Below, piece by piece: positions 44,402 through 56,727 of a stretch of 64,000 nt of DNA. The translations under genes were made by a program, and so were the position numbers. The stretch covers positions 89,216,001 to 89,280,000 of the forward strand of contig JASDFA010000019.1 in assembly GCA_035772735.1 (NCBI GenBank). Reading direction: 5' to 3'. Source of the DNA: Datura wrightii. Lineage: Eukaryota > Streptophyta > Magnoliopsida > Solanales > Solanaceae. Every line of letters starts with the position of its first letter. Position 1 is the first letter of the stretch. The notes under the pieces are model-generated. The model was not told the origin of the DNA, searched no databases, and saw only the letters and a list, made by a program, of their open reading frames with translations.

Positions 44402-46195
44402 TATACATTAGGATGGACTAAGGAGGAAATAGCACACATGGATGTTATTAATGACTTGCAACAAGCAGTTGTAGGCAAGTTCTCATAGAGATGGCGAGAC
44501 ATAGATCAATTCAAAAAGCTGATATCGGATCAATCCGGAATCAAAGGTGAATGTCAAATTGGCTACTTTAGAAGCAAACATGTCCTCATACGACTACCTA
44601 TGATGGAAGACTTTGTCAATTTGACTTCAAAGGTTGCATACTACATCACAGATAAATAAAAATATTCACATCAAATGTGACCATTCATATATAACTCAAA
44701 GTTCAAAATTGATAAAGAAACCTCAAAAGCAATGTCATGGATCTCATTTTCAAATCTTTTACCTACATACTATGTAAAAGAGGAACTATTCTCAATAGCA
44801 TTTGCAGTAGGCAGACCTTTGCATTTAGATATGGCAACGATCAACAAAATAAGACGTAGTTATGCTAAGGTTAACATATTAATAGATTTATTACCAGAAA
44901 TTCAGTTCAATTAGGATGGATATTGAGGATGAAAAAATAGGAGCAATAAGGAAAATAAAAGTGAAAATTCAATATGACTACCTTCCTAAGTATAGGGACA
45001 TAATGAACTTGATTGCAGAAATACAAATCATGAATTGACATACAAAGAGGCAGAACAAACCATGCAAAAAGAAGGACAAAAGGTACTGAAGACAATGGGG
45101 CATGAAGGAAAAATAGTGATCAATAAGGAGAAGGATAAAGGGAAACATATACTGGAGAATGAGCAAGGAAGTACTAAAGGACGATGGTAATACTAGAATA
45201 AGGGAAACTACAATCCTCTAAGACACTTTAGCTAGAGTGCTATCTAGTGGCAGAGTTATAGCCAATCCAGGAAACTAGAATCCTAAAAAAGACAACAGAG
45301 TGTAATTTACAGAAAATCAGAACAAGAAGCATGAAAGGATCATCAGACATGATTAGTATACCGATAAAAAATAGTATGATTTAAGAAAATGAGCAACACA
45401 GTGAAGAAGGGAAAGTACAGAATAAGGAAGAAAAAGAAGATATCAAACATAAAAAATAGGAGAAAATAAAGATGAGAAAAAGGAACACAACAAGGACAAG
45501 GAAAGAAGGCTTAGTGATCAACAAAGTTCTAAGGAATGGAAGAAAGATGACGAGGAATATGCAATGATACTAAAATACAAGCGGAACAAGAATCAAATCT
45601 GCAGAAAAATAATAAATTGACTAGTGAAAAAGTCAATTGGGAGGGATAGAATAGAAGAAGTAGAATATCAAGGAGAAAAGACAACTAAAAACTTTAGGCA
45701 AGGGGGGAGATAACTCTTATGGCTCTACCAAGGTATACCATGGGAGAGGAGTATGCAATGGATGAAGACGAGGGACCAATTGGATTATCATATGCAAACT
45801 AGATGGGCAAACTAGTGGGTAGGAGTATGAAAGGGAAGCCACCAGACATAAAAGAAGGGTAGGAGCAGTTAGAGGACAAAGATGCAGAGAAGGCACATTT
45901 ACAAGACATGATAAAACATAAGAGCAATTGCCAATATGTACTAAGCAAATTTCTTCTAATACAAATCCGCAGGACATAGTTGCCCATAAAGTGATAGAAA
46001 CAAAAGTCCAGATGGCATCACAACAGTAGGAAGGAGAACAAGAAAGTGAAATCAAGTCAAACAGCAGTTCAAAGAGACTAGTGAAACAAACACATAAAAA
46101 CTCTAAGCAAGAACGAAAAAAGGCTAAGAGTTAAGATGAAATGCTACCCAATAGGGTAGTTCCAAAGAGAGTAGCAACAATCAAGCATAAATGAT
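44402..46195 (+). pseudogene. LINE ORF1 (DUF4283 type), broken
   Basis: Near 44420 it reads WTKEEIAHMDVINDLQQAVV, then GIKGECQIGYFRSKHVLIRL, and in another frame from 44732 MSWISFSNLLPTYYVKEELF followed by SIAFAVGRPLHLDMATINKI. This GKF...IGxxRxxHVLIRL...WISFxxLPxxxxxxxLFxIAxxVGxPLxxD pattern is the DUF4283 domain of plant LINE ORF1 proteins, which bind the element RNA. Stops and frame changes at 44491, 44657, 44912 and beyond, with only low-quality Lys/Glu-rich remnants after 45000. Confidence 0.7.
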
Positions 46196-46199
46196 TATA

Positions 46200-47381
46200 A
46201 AGGCCTTGATATGGAATATCAGATCTATTAACACCCAATAGGCATTCCAAAGATTAATTATATTACAAAGACAACACAAGTGCTACATTGTTGCTTTGAT
46301 GGAACCATTTCAGAATTATAAACATTTGCAAAAATACAAAAGAAGACTAGGAATGAAAACTGTTATAGCAAATTTGATAGCAAGATTTGGGTTTTTATGG
46401 ATGCTGCGGTATAATAGGAAATATTGATGAATACAAACCAACAAATTACTTTGAAGATCTATCTTCGAGATATTGGCAGAAATATCATAGTAACTCTAGT
46501 ATATGCTAAGTGTTATAAAGGGGAAAGACAAGGGCCGTGGGATAATTTATATCAGCTAGAAAATACAATAGAGGTACCTTGGATGGTAGGAGGTTATTTC
46601 AATGTAATATTATTAGAGGAAGAGAAGTTAGAGGGCCTGCCAGTTATAATTATTGAATGTGAAGATTTTGCCTATTGTATAAACTCCTGTGGCCTGTTTG
46701 ATTTTGGGTTTTAAAGGTAGTCCATACACTTGGTGGAATGAAAGAGTTGTTGAAGATTGTATATTCAAAAGGCTTGATAGGATCATTGCTAATATATCTT
46801 TTCAGGAAGTTTCCCATAACATTGTGATGGAACATCTAGCTAAGATTGGATCAGATCATAACCCTATGTTATTATCCAGTGGAAAAGATCCTGTTAATAT
46901 TGTAAAGCCTTTTAAGTTTCTAAATTTTTGAATTCAACATGATTTCTTTTTGGAGGCAGTGAAACAAAATTGACATACAGAACATATCGGAATTCCATAT
47001 CTAGCATTCAAATAGAGATTAAAAAATCTCAAAAGGGATCTATCAAAGTGGAGCAAGGAGACATTTGGGGGAGTTTTCTAGCACATTACAACTAAAAAAG
47101 TGGTAAAGGTGAAAGAAGCTCTATTTGAGGAAGATTCAAGCATTGTAAATAGAGTGATCTTACAGAAAGCACAAGCAGAATTGAAGAAGTATTTAAGTAT
47201 GGAGGAACAATATTGGAAGCAGAAGGCATGTTTTAATTGGTTCACTAAAGGAGACAGAAACACTAGTTTCTTCCACAATTATGTTACTGAAAAAAAAAAG
47301 AAAAAACTACAATTGAAAGGAATATTGAAGAGAATGGGAACTGGTTGGGATCATGGGAACAAATATAACGGAAGGCAATGA
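46200..47381 (+). pseudogene. LINE ORF2: endonuclease domain and linker, broken, RT missing
   Basis: Begins with an ALIWNIRSINTQ-like motif near 46205 (the WNxRG/N start of AP-type endonucleases) and VALMEPFQNY. From 46424 it reads ITLKIYLRDIGRNIIVTLVY, WDNLYQLENTIEVPWMVGGY (the GDFN motif changed to GGYFN), then FGFKGSPYTWWNERVVEDCI, FKRLDRIIAN and IGSDHNPMLL (the SDHxP motif). The linker follows at 47100: VKVKEALFEEDSSIVNR, CFNWFTKGDRNTSFFHN (the WxxxGDxNTxFFH motif before RT). Breaks at 46410, 46712 (frame change) and 46930. The sequence ends before any RT motif. Confidence 0.78.
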
Positions 47382-47446
47382 AATTCTTTCAGAAGTAATT
47401 CACATAGGAAGGGAATAACATGAACTTTGAGTTGCTTAAACATATT

Positions 47447-47943
47447 TGTCATGACCCAAATGGGTGGGCCATGCGGGCGCTTACATCGACTATGACTCGA
47501 AAGGAGAACCTTCTATATAACATAGTGTCATAACTAATTACAGATTTAATGAACTTACACAAATCAACATTTACTAAAATAAAATAATAAAAATATTCCT
47601 AACTTGACTCTTCCCAGATCTAGTCTGGACAAGTACAAGAGCTCTGACAAAATACTTGGCAAGATAAATGACACAGCTTCTTCTGATGAGAAGAACACAG
47701 AGGTTGATGCTGTACTCCACACCATTCAAGAAACTTCACACCTACCACAACCTACACCAAAAAGGTAGAGCAAGGTAGTATCAGTATAACATATGTACCG
47801 ATAGGCATAATCGACCGACTAAGATTCACGTAATAGCATAATAATTAACATGCAATCGATCAATTCAATGCACAACCATTTCAACTTACAACATAAATTG
47901 TCAGAATTACTAGTTACCTTATCAACACTATTAACCGTCAATT
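47447..47943 (-). repeat. Gypsy LTR fragment of a further element
   Basis: Starts TGTCATGACCCAAATGGGTG, like the ends of Tekay/Del LTRs, but is not similar to the other LTRs after the first 12 bases. It is cut at 47944 by the next element. The rest would lie right of the window if the nest continues. Confidence 0.65.
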
Positions 47944-50316
47944 TGTCACGGCCCGAGTCTATACCCTGGACACGACATGGTACTTGGAGTCACAAGTAAC
48001 CCCAAGCCAACCCATAGTCTATCATAACACTACTAATCTGAGTAAAAATATGCAGAAGCTTTAAATAATAAAATCATTTAAGAAAGCTAATTTGATAAAA
48101 GTTCATACATCTGAAAAAACAACAATACTGGATGTCTGAGTCTATGTCTGAAAGCCATCTACTAATGATGAGTTGCTGGGACATGCTCCCAGCTAATCTA
48201 AAGTCTAATTGAAAGAAAATAACTGAAAAATAAACATCGTCCTCGAAAGATGAGGAGTCACCAACTGCAGCTGTTGATATCACCTGAAAGAATCAACTAA
48301 TGATGCTGGGTCTGAGAACCTGTGCTTGTATCATGATATGAACATAGAAGGTATGCGTCAGAACTTTGAATGTACCAAGTAAGTGAGAGATAATATAAAT
48401 ATGAAGAAATAAATAACTGAACTGAAATGACATGAAATGACCAACTAAAATACTGGAAACTGAACAACTGAATATATGACTGATATGGTCAATAATGACC
48501 CTGGCTGAAGGTAATAAACATGTCCTGAATCTGAAATATTAAGCTGAGTTGAGCTGTACTAAATTGAACTAAGCTGAGCTAAGCTGAACTGACTAGTGGG
48601 AATGTCTACAACCAACATGTAACCACATGAGCTAGATGTGGAATTCAATGTATACGCCCCATCGATAGGACCCAATATACCTTGCTAGGGTATAAAGGCA
48701 TGAGCTGGGTGATCACAAGTCTGGGGCATAGGCCAATAAAATAACCTATGGTGTCAACTCATTTCTGGGAACCTGGGTGTGCTGGAACCCTGGTCAGCTC
48801 GGTGCTAAATCCTACTCCCATTGGATAATCCTAGTCTGATTGCTGATAGCGCGAAACTGGGGTCTAAGACTAAGTCAAGGATACTTATCTGGAGGTACCT
48901 TGAGAGTCTTATCGGACCGAATTCTGTAACTGGTGTCCTAAGACTGGTCAGAGCTGCTTATCTAGAAGCGTCGTAACCGTCTAAAGATCAACTAATAGTT
49001 GATAACTGATAAATAAGTCTAATAACTGATATCTGGGAGGCATCACTGACACCTTAAGAAAATACTGTAGTCAAACTGATCAACCGATATTTATGAAATA
49101 CTGAGTAGACTAGTATTCTGACTGAACTTGACTAGCATGAATTGACTGAGATATCAACTGATATTAACAACATGGGAATCCCAACACTGATAAGATCAAG
49201 AAACATGAATAACTAATCAAATATGCAAGACTCTAATTTACTGCATGCCAAAGATAGGGCTAAAATCATCTTTACAAGGACAAGTATCAACAAGTCACAA
49301 GATAGTGGAAATATAACTACAATTAACATGAATAATATTCCACATGATATAAAGGGAATCTAGCTGAAAATTTAGTCACATTCGAAAACTCAGGGATAGA
49401 ACTGATAAAAAAATTTAGATGGATTTTGAGGCACAAGGGAAGGACAATTCCTTTGCTAAATTCCCACATACTTGGTGAAGAGTTCTTGAGAGAAGCCTGA
49501 AGAAATCTAAAGAATTGAGGAAGCCCTAGTTAGCTCTGAGATGCCTGACAAGAATTGTTGTGCTCTGAGATCGTGGGGTGAGTGGAATGAGAGGGACTTA
49601 GTCGATTACCCTTCTAATTCTCTCCAAAACGTGCCCAAAATGACATAGTTTAAAGATAAAAATAGCTGGAAGTTACGAAAACACCCTTGGAGCATCGCAG
49701 GAAAAAACCTACTACCAGTCCCCATGAGGCACTCCACGAGTCGTGGGGTCGGGAACGACCCCTGGTGCCAAGTCGTGGCCGTGTATGGAAAATCCCCAAC
49801 ATTTTCTCGCATGGACAATGACTGACATCACGAGTTGTCATGATACCTAACGACTTGTGATGTCTTCTGTTGTCACTGAATAAAAATTTCTCCTTTCGAC
49901 CCCACGGCTGGTCACGATGAGTCGTTACTTGACCTAACGACTTTTCCCCGCCTCTCGTCGTCACCACTGCCTCAAGGGCTAAGCTTTACCAGGACCCTTC
50001 CAATGACCAATGCAACGAGTCGTTACTTGACCTAATGACTCGTGGTGTTCGTCGTTGCCACTGAAACATGAACTACGAACCTCCACTCGACAAACCTTCA
50101 TGACGACTCATTACTTGACCCAACGAGTCATCATGTAGGTCATCACCCTTGGGCTCCTAAACTAAAATTTCCTACATCGAGTCACGAGTCTGACCACGAC
50201 CCCTCTAGTCATTGGACGAGTCGTGCCACGACTGTTCTGTGGCAAAAATTTCTGGTTTTTCCCTAGTTTTTCATGAAAGGTCTGAGTTTGGTCTAGGAAA
50301 GTTTCGGGGTGTTACA
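47944..50316 (-). repeat. Second chromovirus 3' LTR
   Basis: 2373 bp, from TGTCACGGCCCGAGTCTATA to GGGGTGTTACA. A GC-rich block (about 49700-50240) is full of CACGAGTCGTG-type words, including the palindrome CCACGA-G-TCGTGG at 49734-49746. Confidence 0.9.
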
Positions 50317-51830
50317 ATATCGCTCCCTTGGGATCATTCATCCTCAAATGAAGGCTAAAACTGCTGGAAAATTGGAAAAAGAGCTGCAATTCCCAGACTG
50401 AGACTATGAACTGAATTCTAAAGGAATGACTGACTTTGGACTGATTTAACCATACTAACAGAGTTGATGCAACTAGAATGCACATTGAAAATCTAAATAG
50501 AGCTGATGAGTAAGGAATTGAACACAATATTGAGGAGGAATTTAATACCTGATGCTGGAACTAAATTGGAAGGGGATAAATGAGGGTATTTGGCCATCAT
50601 GTCTGCTTCTGCCTCCCATGTGGCTCCCTCAACTAGTTGGTTTCTCCACAAGACTTTCATCGAAGCGACTTCCTTGTTTCTCAGCTTACGAACCTAACAG
50701 TCTAGGATCTGAACTAGAACCTCTTCATAAGAGAGACTCTCCTTCACTCCCACACTGTCTAGTGGCATAATTGAAGTTGGATCATCGATGCACTTCTTCA
50801 TTAGTGACACATGTAAGACTGGGTGCACATATGCTAACTCTGGAGGTAATTCTAACTCATATGCCACATAGCCAGTTCGCCTCAGAATCCTGTAGGGTCC
50901 CACATATCTCGGACTGAGTTTCCCTTTCTTTCTAGACCTTATCACCCCCTTCATAGGTGAAATTTTCAGGTAAACCCAATCATCTTCAACAAATTCCAAC
51001 TCTCTCCTCCTTACATCAACATAGGATTCTTGTCGGCTTTGCGCTGTTTTCAACCTTTCCCTGATAAGTTGCACCTACTACATAGCTTCATGAACTGAGT
51101 TTGGCTAACCTCAAACCACCCTATAGGAGATCTACACCTCCTACCATATAATGCCTTAAACAGGTCAATATGAATACTAGAGTGGTAGCTGCTGTTGTAT
51201 GCAAACTCAATGAGAGGTAGGTGACCATCCCAACTGCCCTTGAAATCAATCACAAAAGCTCTCAGAATATCTTCTAAGGTCTAAATAGTTCACTCATCTT
51301 GACCATCTATCTAAGGGTGAAAAGTTGTTCTGAGTTTGACTTGAGTATCGAGTCCTTTCTGAAATGACTTCCAGAAATGCAAGGTGAACAAGGTACCTCT
51401 ATATGAAATAATGGACAAGGGCACTCCATGAAGTCTGATTAGCTCTCGGATATGTAGCCTAGCATAATCCTTAGCTGAGTTTATAGTTTTAATTGAGAGA
51501 AAAAGTGCTGATTTAGTCATCCAATCCACTATCACCCAAATTGAGTCATGTTGCCGGTGAGTACGAGATAGACCTATAATAAAGTCCATATTCACTTCTT
51601 CCCACTTCCATATAGGTATGCTAATATCCTAAGTCATACCTCCAGGTCTCTGATGTTCCACCTTAACCTGTTGGCATTTCGGGCACTTAGCCACAAATTC
51701 TGCAATGTCTCTTTTCATGCCGTTCCACCAGTAAATATCCCGTAGATTACGGTCCATCTTAGTTGCACCTGGGTGGATAGAATACATGGAACTGTTTGCT
51801 TATGCTAGTATCTGTTGTCTCAAGTCACCT
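50317..51830 (-). pseudogene. Integrase and chromodomain-like tail (second pol copy)
   Basis: On the minus strand: zinc-binding end near 51700, MNMDFIIGLSRTHRQHDSIW (51595-51536), a shortened DRGT-type stretch reading YRGTLFTLHFWKSFQKG near 51390-51345, then LIEFAYNSSYHSSIHIDLFK and EALYGRR-like sequence (51220-51150). The C-terminal part is KGKLSPRYVGPYRILRRTGY and VHPVLHVSLMKKC (50930-50800), SYEEVLVQILDC, and a chromodomain end near 50690-50540. Stops at 51249, 51598 and 50694. This is the only integrase copy in the element that reaches the C-terminus. Confidence 0.8.
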
Positions 51831-53402
51831 ACATCCAAAACACAGTTTGCCCCGGTAACGGAGCACACCATCTCCCCCTTTGGAGAAAGCCTCCACTTCT
51901 ATTCTGAGAACTGCTTCTTTTAGCTTAAGCAGTATGGGATCTTCATCCTTCCATGACTTAACTTCAACGACTAATGAGGAATTTGACCTACTTTGCATTA
52001 CTTCTCTGCCCTCAGCTGAATCAACCAACTGCACTCCCAACTGAGTTAATTGGTGAATATCCTTTGCCAATTCTTTTCTACTCTCTTCAACATGAGCCAC
52101 GCTCTCCATGGACATACTGCTTAGGGAATCAGCCACCACATTGGCTTTGCCCAGGTGGTATAGCACACTTATGTCATAATTTTTTAATAGCTCCTATCAC
52201 CTTCTCTATTGAAGATTCAAGTCTTTCTGACTGCATGAACTGAAGGCTCTTGTGATCGGTGAAAACATCCATGTGAGCCTCGTAAAGGTAATGCCTCCAT
52301 ATTTTCTACACAAACACCACTGCTGCCAACTCAAGGTCGTGATTCGGATGGTTCTTTTCATGAACCTTGAGCTGTTCGGAGGCGTAAGCTATCACCTTAC
52401 CTCGCTGCATCAGAAAGCAACCCAGTCCAACTCTAGAAGCTTCACAATATACTACAAATCCATCTATTCCTTCTGGTAAGGTTAAAACTGGAGTGATAGT
52501 GAGTCGAGTCTTCAACTCCTAGAAACTCTTGTCACATGCATCTGTCCATTGAAACTTCACTTTTTTCTGAGTTAACTTGGTTAGAGGAGATGCGGTAGAG
52601 GAAAATCCTTCTACAGAATATCGGTAATAACCGGCTAGACCCAAGAAACTTCTGATTTCAGTTGGGGAAGTAGGTCCTGGCTAGTCTTTCATCACAGTTA
52701 TCTTTTTGAGGATCTACCTAAATACTCTCACCTGAGACCACGTGACCAAGGAAAGTCACAGACTTCAACCAGAATTTACATTTACTGAACTTAGCGAACA
52801 ATTGGAGGACTCTGAGCGTCTGTAGCACTATCCTCAGATGGTTAGCATGTTTTTCCTTGTTTTTGTAGTATACCAGAATGTCATCAATGAATATAATAAT
52901 GAACATGTCTAGATACTACTTGAAAACCCTGTTTATCAGGTCCATGAAAGCTGTGGGGGAATTAGTTAGTCCGAAGGATATAACCACGAATTCATAGTGA
53001 CCATACCGAGTTCTGAAGGCTGTTTTTGATATGTCACATTCCTTGACTCTAAGCTGATGATACTCCGACCTGAGATCTACCTTGGAGAAGCAACTGGCTC
53101 CCTGAAGCTAATCGAAAAAGTTATCAATCTTGGGTAGGGGATACCTGTTCTTAATTGTAAGTTTGTTCAACTGACGATAATCGATTCACATTTTGAGAGT
53201 ACTGTCTTTCTTTTGCATGAATAACACTGGAGCACCCCATGGAGAGATGTTGGGCCTGATGAAACCTTTATCAAGAAGGTCTTTTAGCTCCTCCTTCAAA
53301 TCCTTAATCTCAGCTGGAGCCATTCTATAATGAGGGATGGAGATGGGTTGAGTTTCTGGAAGAAGGTTTATGCCGAAGTCTCTTTCCCCACTCGGGAGGG
53401 AC
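51830..53402 (-). pseudogene. RT and RNase H, second pol copy
   Basis: Starts at a fused junction at about 53402. RT N-terminus: GINLLPETQPISIPHYRMAP, LKDLLDKGFIRPNISPWGAP, VLFMQKKDSTLKM. RT palm: MFIIIFIDDILVYYKNKEKH (52906-52847) holds the catalytic IDD. RNase H: LPEGIDGFVVYCEASRVGLG (52482-52423; the D of the usual YCDAS motif is changed to E), VIAYASEQLKVHEKNHPNHD, and LYHLGKANVVADSLS near 52163. Frame changes at 52715, 52306 and 52200. Confidence 0.8.
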
Positions 53403-53409
53403 TCCGGGA

Positions 53410-55101
53410 GGATCTTCCAAAAATGCGAGGTGAACTGGGTACCTCTATCTGAAATAACATATATGGGCACTCCATGCAGTTTGACTAGCTTTCGGATTTA
53501 TAGTCTAGCATAATCCTCAGTTGAATCTATAGTTTTAACTGGGAGGAAATGTGCTGACTTGGTCATCTGGTCTACTATCACCCAGATTGAGGCATGCTGC
53601 TGATGAGTACAAAGTAGACCTGTAATAAAGTCCATATTCACTTCTTCCCACTTCCATATGGGTATGCTGATATGCTGAGTCATACCCCAGGTCTCTGATA
53701 TTCCACTTTAACCTGCTGGTAGTTTAGGCACTTAGCCACAAATTCTGCAATGTCTCTTTTCATGCTGTTCCACCAGTAAATATCACGTAAATCACAATAC
53801 ATTTTAGTGGAACCTGGGTGGATAGAATATCTCAAACTGTGTGCTTCTGCCAATATCTGTTGTCTCAGGTCACCTACATCTGGTACAGATAGTCGGCCTT
53901 GGTAATGGAACACAACATCTCTCCCTTTGGAGAAAGCCTCCACTTCTTTTCTAAGAACTGCTTCTTTTAGTTTAAGCAGTATAGGATCTTCATCCTGCCT
54001 TGACTTAACTTCTCCACCCTCAGTTGAATCAACCAACTACACTCCCAACCGAGCTAACCTGTGAATATCCTTTGCCAGTTCTTTTCTGTTCTCTTAAATA
54101 TGAGCCACGCTCCCCATGGACATCCTCCTTAGGGCATCAACCACCACATTGGCCTTGCCCGGGTGGTATAACACACTTATGTCGTAATCCTACAATAGCT
54201 CTAACCACCTTATTTGATGAAGATTCAAGTCTTTCTAACTGAACACAAATTGAAGGCTCCTATGATCAGTGAAAACATCCACGTGAGCCCCGTAAAGGTA
54301 GTGCCTCTATAGTTTCAACGTAAGCACCACTGCTGCCAACTCAAGGTCATGAGTCGGATAGTTCTTTTCATGAACCTTGAGCTGGTTGGAGACGTAAGCT
54401 ATCACCTTACCCTGCTGCATCAGAATGCAACTGAGTCCCATTCTGGAAGCGTCACAATATACAACAAACCTATCTGTTCCTTCAGGTAAGGTTAAAACTA
54501 GAGCGGTAGTGAGTCGAGTCTTTAACTCCCGGAAGCTCTTCTCACATGCATCTGACCACTAAAACTTCACCTTTTTCTGAGTCAACCTCGTCAAAGGAGA
54601 TGCAATAGAGGAAAATCCTTCCACAAAACCTCGGTAATAACCAGCTAGACCTAAGAAGCTTCTAATTTTGGTTGGGGAAGTAGGTCTTGGCCAGTCTTTC
54701 ACCGCTGCTATCTTTTGAGGATCTACCTAAATACCCTCACTCAAGACCACGAGACCAAGGAAAGTCACATACTTTAACCAGAAGTCACATTTGCTGAATT
54801 CAGCGAACAACTAAGTGGTCTCTGAGCTTTTGTAGCACTATCCTTAGATGGTTAGCATGTTCTTCCTCATTTCTGGAGTACACTAGGATGTCATCAATGA
54901 ACACAATGATGAATCTGTCTAGATACGGCTTGAAAACCCTGTTCATCGGGTCCATGAAAGCTGCAGGGGCATTAGTTAGTCCAAAGGACATAACCACAAA
55001 TTAATAGTGGACCATACCGAGTTCTGAAGGCTATTTTCGATATGTCACATTTCCTGACTCTAAGCTGATGATACCCCAACCTGAGATCTACCTTGGAGAA
55101 G
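53410..55101 (-). pseudogene. RT palm, RNase H and integrase N-part, first pol copy
   Basis: Continues from 62233-61894 after the inserted Athila-like element. RT: MSFGLTNAPAAFMDPMNRVF (54994-54935) and FIIVFIDDILVYSRNEEEHA with the catalytic IDD. RNase H remnant 54580-54110. Integrase: LRYSIHPGSTKMYCDLRDIY (53850-53791), a CLNY zinc-site remnant, VNMDFITGLLCTHQQHASIW (53640-53580), and VISDRGTQFTSHFWK (53456-53412), the first half of the DDE core. There it jumps to RT N-terminal sequence of the second copy. Several stops. Confidence 0.82.
55097..55101. repeat. Target site duplication AGAAG (left)
   Basis: Precedes the Athila-like LTR at 55102; repeated at 61894-61898. Confidence 0.9.
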
Positions 55102-56708
55102 TGATGAGTTGGTAATTTACCAACTCATTAGACTCTAAAGTTTGAGTTTTTTCTTAGTTCTCGAGTTGATTATTTGAATTTCATGCCCCTTTTGCTTTTA
55201 TTGTGTTCAGATGCCTAAGTTTGAAGAAAAGAGCTAAAATGGGGGTAAAATGGAGGAAATGAGTAGAAGTGGCGAAACGCAAGTGTTAACAAGCGAAACG
55301 CCGATTAAAAAGATGAAGGTCACTGCATTATCATAGGAATTTCACTGGCAGTTCACGAGTCACTTGTGGAGGGACGCTGGTTCAGTCGCCTAATGACACA
55401 CAAAAAAGTCTGGAATTGGAATTTAAGGTCAGGCGACTCACGGATTGGCATCGGCGAAATGCCAGGTAAACTGCCAAAGTTCACTGATAATGACTGAAGA
55501 AGAAGAGCAAGTAGCCGGCGATTCACAAATTTCATCGGTGAACTGTCGGTGCCTTCACCGGTTCCAGAACGATGCTATTAAGGGTAAAATTGTCCATTAT
55601 TGAAAAAGGAAGGAAAAGTACCCTACTTTTCAGGGTATAAATAGAAAGAGAAGTACATTGCAGAAAGGAGAGGAAAAAAAGAGGGAGAAGTTAGAGAGAT
55701 TGAGAGATAAGCCAAGTACACATCACATCATCTTTTCCTTTTAGCTGAAGACTATTTTTTAGTTTAGAAAAGGGAATTTTGATTGAAAGTTGTAAAAAGA
55801 TACTCTGCTCTCTTTTCTTCTTTGGTATTATTTAGTTTCAGCTATAGTTGAAGGATAATTGTGCTTTTGATTTATCTACTCTTCTTATTAAATTTGATGA
55901 TGCTTTTGATGATTGTGTTTTTGAATTTCTTAACTATGAGTAGCTAAAATCATTGACTAGAGGTGTGTGATGATGAATAATTAATTGGATAGGGTATTGC
56001 TAGAGTTAACTTCATAATGTTCAATGAAGTGTAAACCTATTAGATTCCTTTCAATCTATTAATGAAGATCCATTAATGATGATATGGGTCTAGCTATACT
56101 TGCTTAATTGTTGCTCGGGAGAGAATAATTAAGTATTGGAAGGGAATCTAGTAGTGGGTATGGATGTGAGGTTGTAAAATTAAGCTAGTAGTAGATGAAA
56201 TTACTTCCTCCTTCCTAATTAGCAACTAATAGCTAGGAATAGTGAAGTTGCCGATCCAAATCAATTTGGGTGTGTCAAAATTGCAGCTAGAGTTTGAGAA
56301 AATTCTAGTTAGGGGTAGTCAATAGGCTGGGAAGCTGAGGCTACCTATTTCCCGAGATTATTTACATTTATTGAACTTATGAAGTTAACCTGGTCCATCC
56401 CAATCTAATTAGTATTTCATCTACACCGCACCTCTAGTATTTTACAAATATTGTCTTCAACTTAGCTGATCCTTCTAGTTTGAATTCACAAAAGAAATTT
56501 GTGTAATTCTCTACAAAGTTTATCCCCGCATTTCCTTGTTTTCTGTTAAATTTATATGGTGCAAGCTAAAATCAACTTCTCAATCGATACTTGAATCCAT
56601 CACTCCCTAGTCCTCGTGGGATTCGACCCCGGAACTCGTTGGGTTATTTTTTCTGATACAATGACCATGTATATTCTTTGATTTAAGAATATACTTTGGA
56701 CATTATCA
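55102..56708 (+). repeat. Athila-like 5' LTR
   Basis: Begins with a 22-bp inverted repeat-like start TGATGAGTTGGTAATTTACC...AACTCATTA. The TATA-like GGTATAAATAGAAAG is at 55634-55648. The GC-rich part 55260-55570 has many CGGTGAA/TTCACCG-type words. Confidence 0.92.
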
Positions 56709-56712
56709 AAAA

Positions 56713-56727
56713 TGGCGCCGTTTCCGG
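56713..56727 (+). other. Athila-like primer binding site
   Basis: TGGCGCCGTTTCCGG, four bases after the 5' LTR end; matches the Athila/Tat consensus except one base. Confidence 0.88.

Larger units (their letters stand above)
44226..47446 (+). mobile_element. LINE (L1-type, DUF4283 ORF1), 3'-truncated
   Basis: Plus-strand non-LTR retrotransposon with ORF1 and endonuclease domains in normal order, ending at 47446 where a Gypsy LTR fragment begins. RT is absent. Its 5' limit next to the Copia remnant is estimated. Confidence 0.8.
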
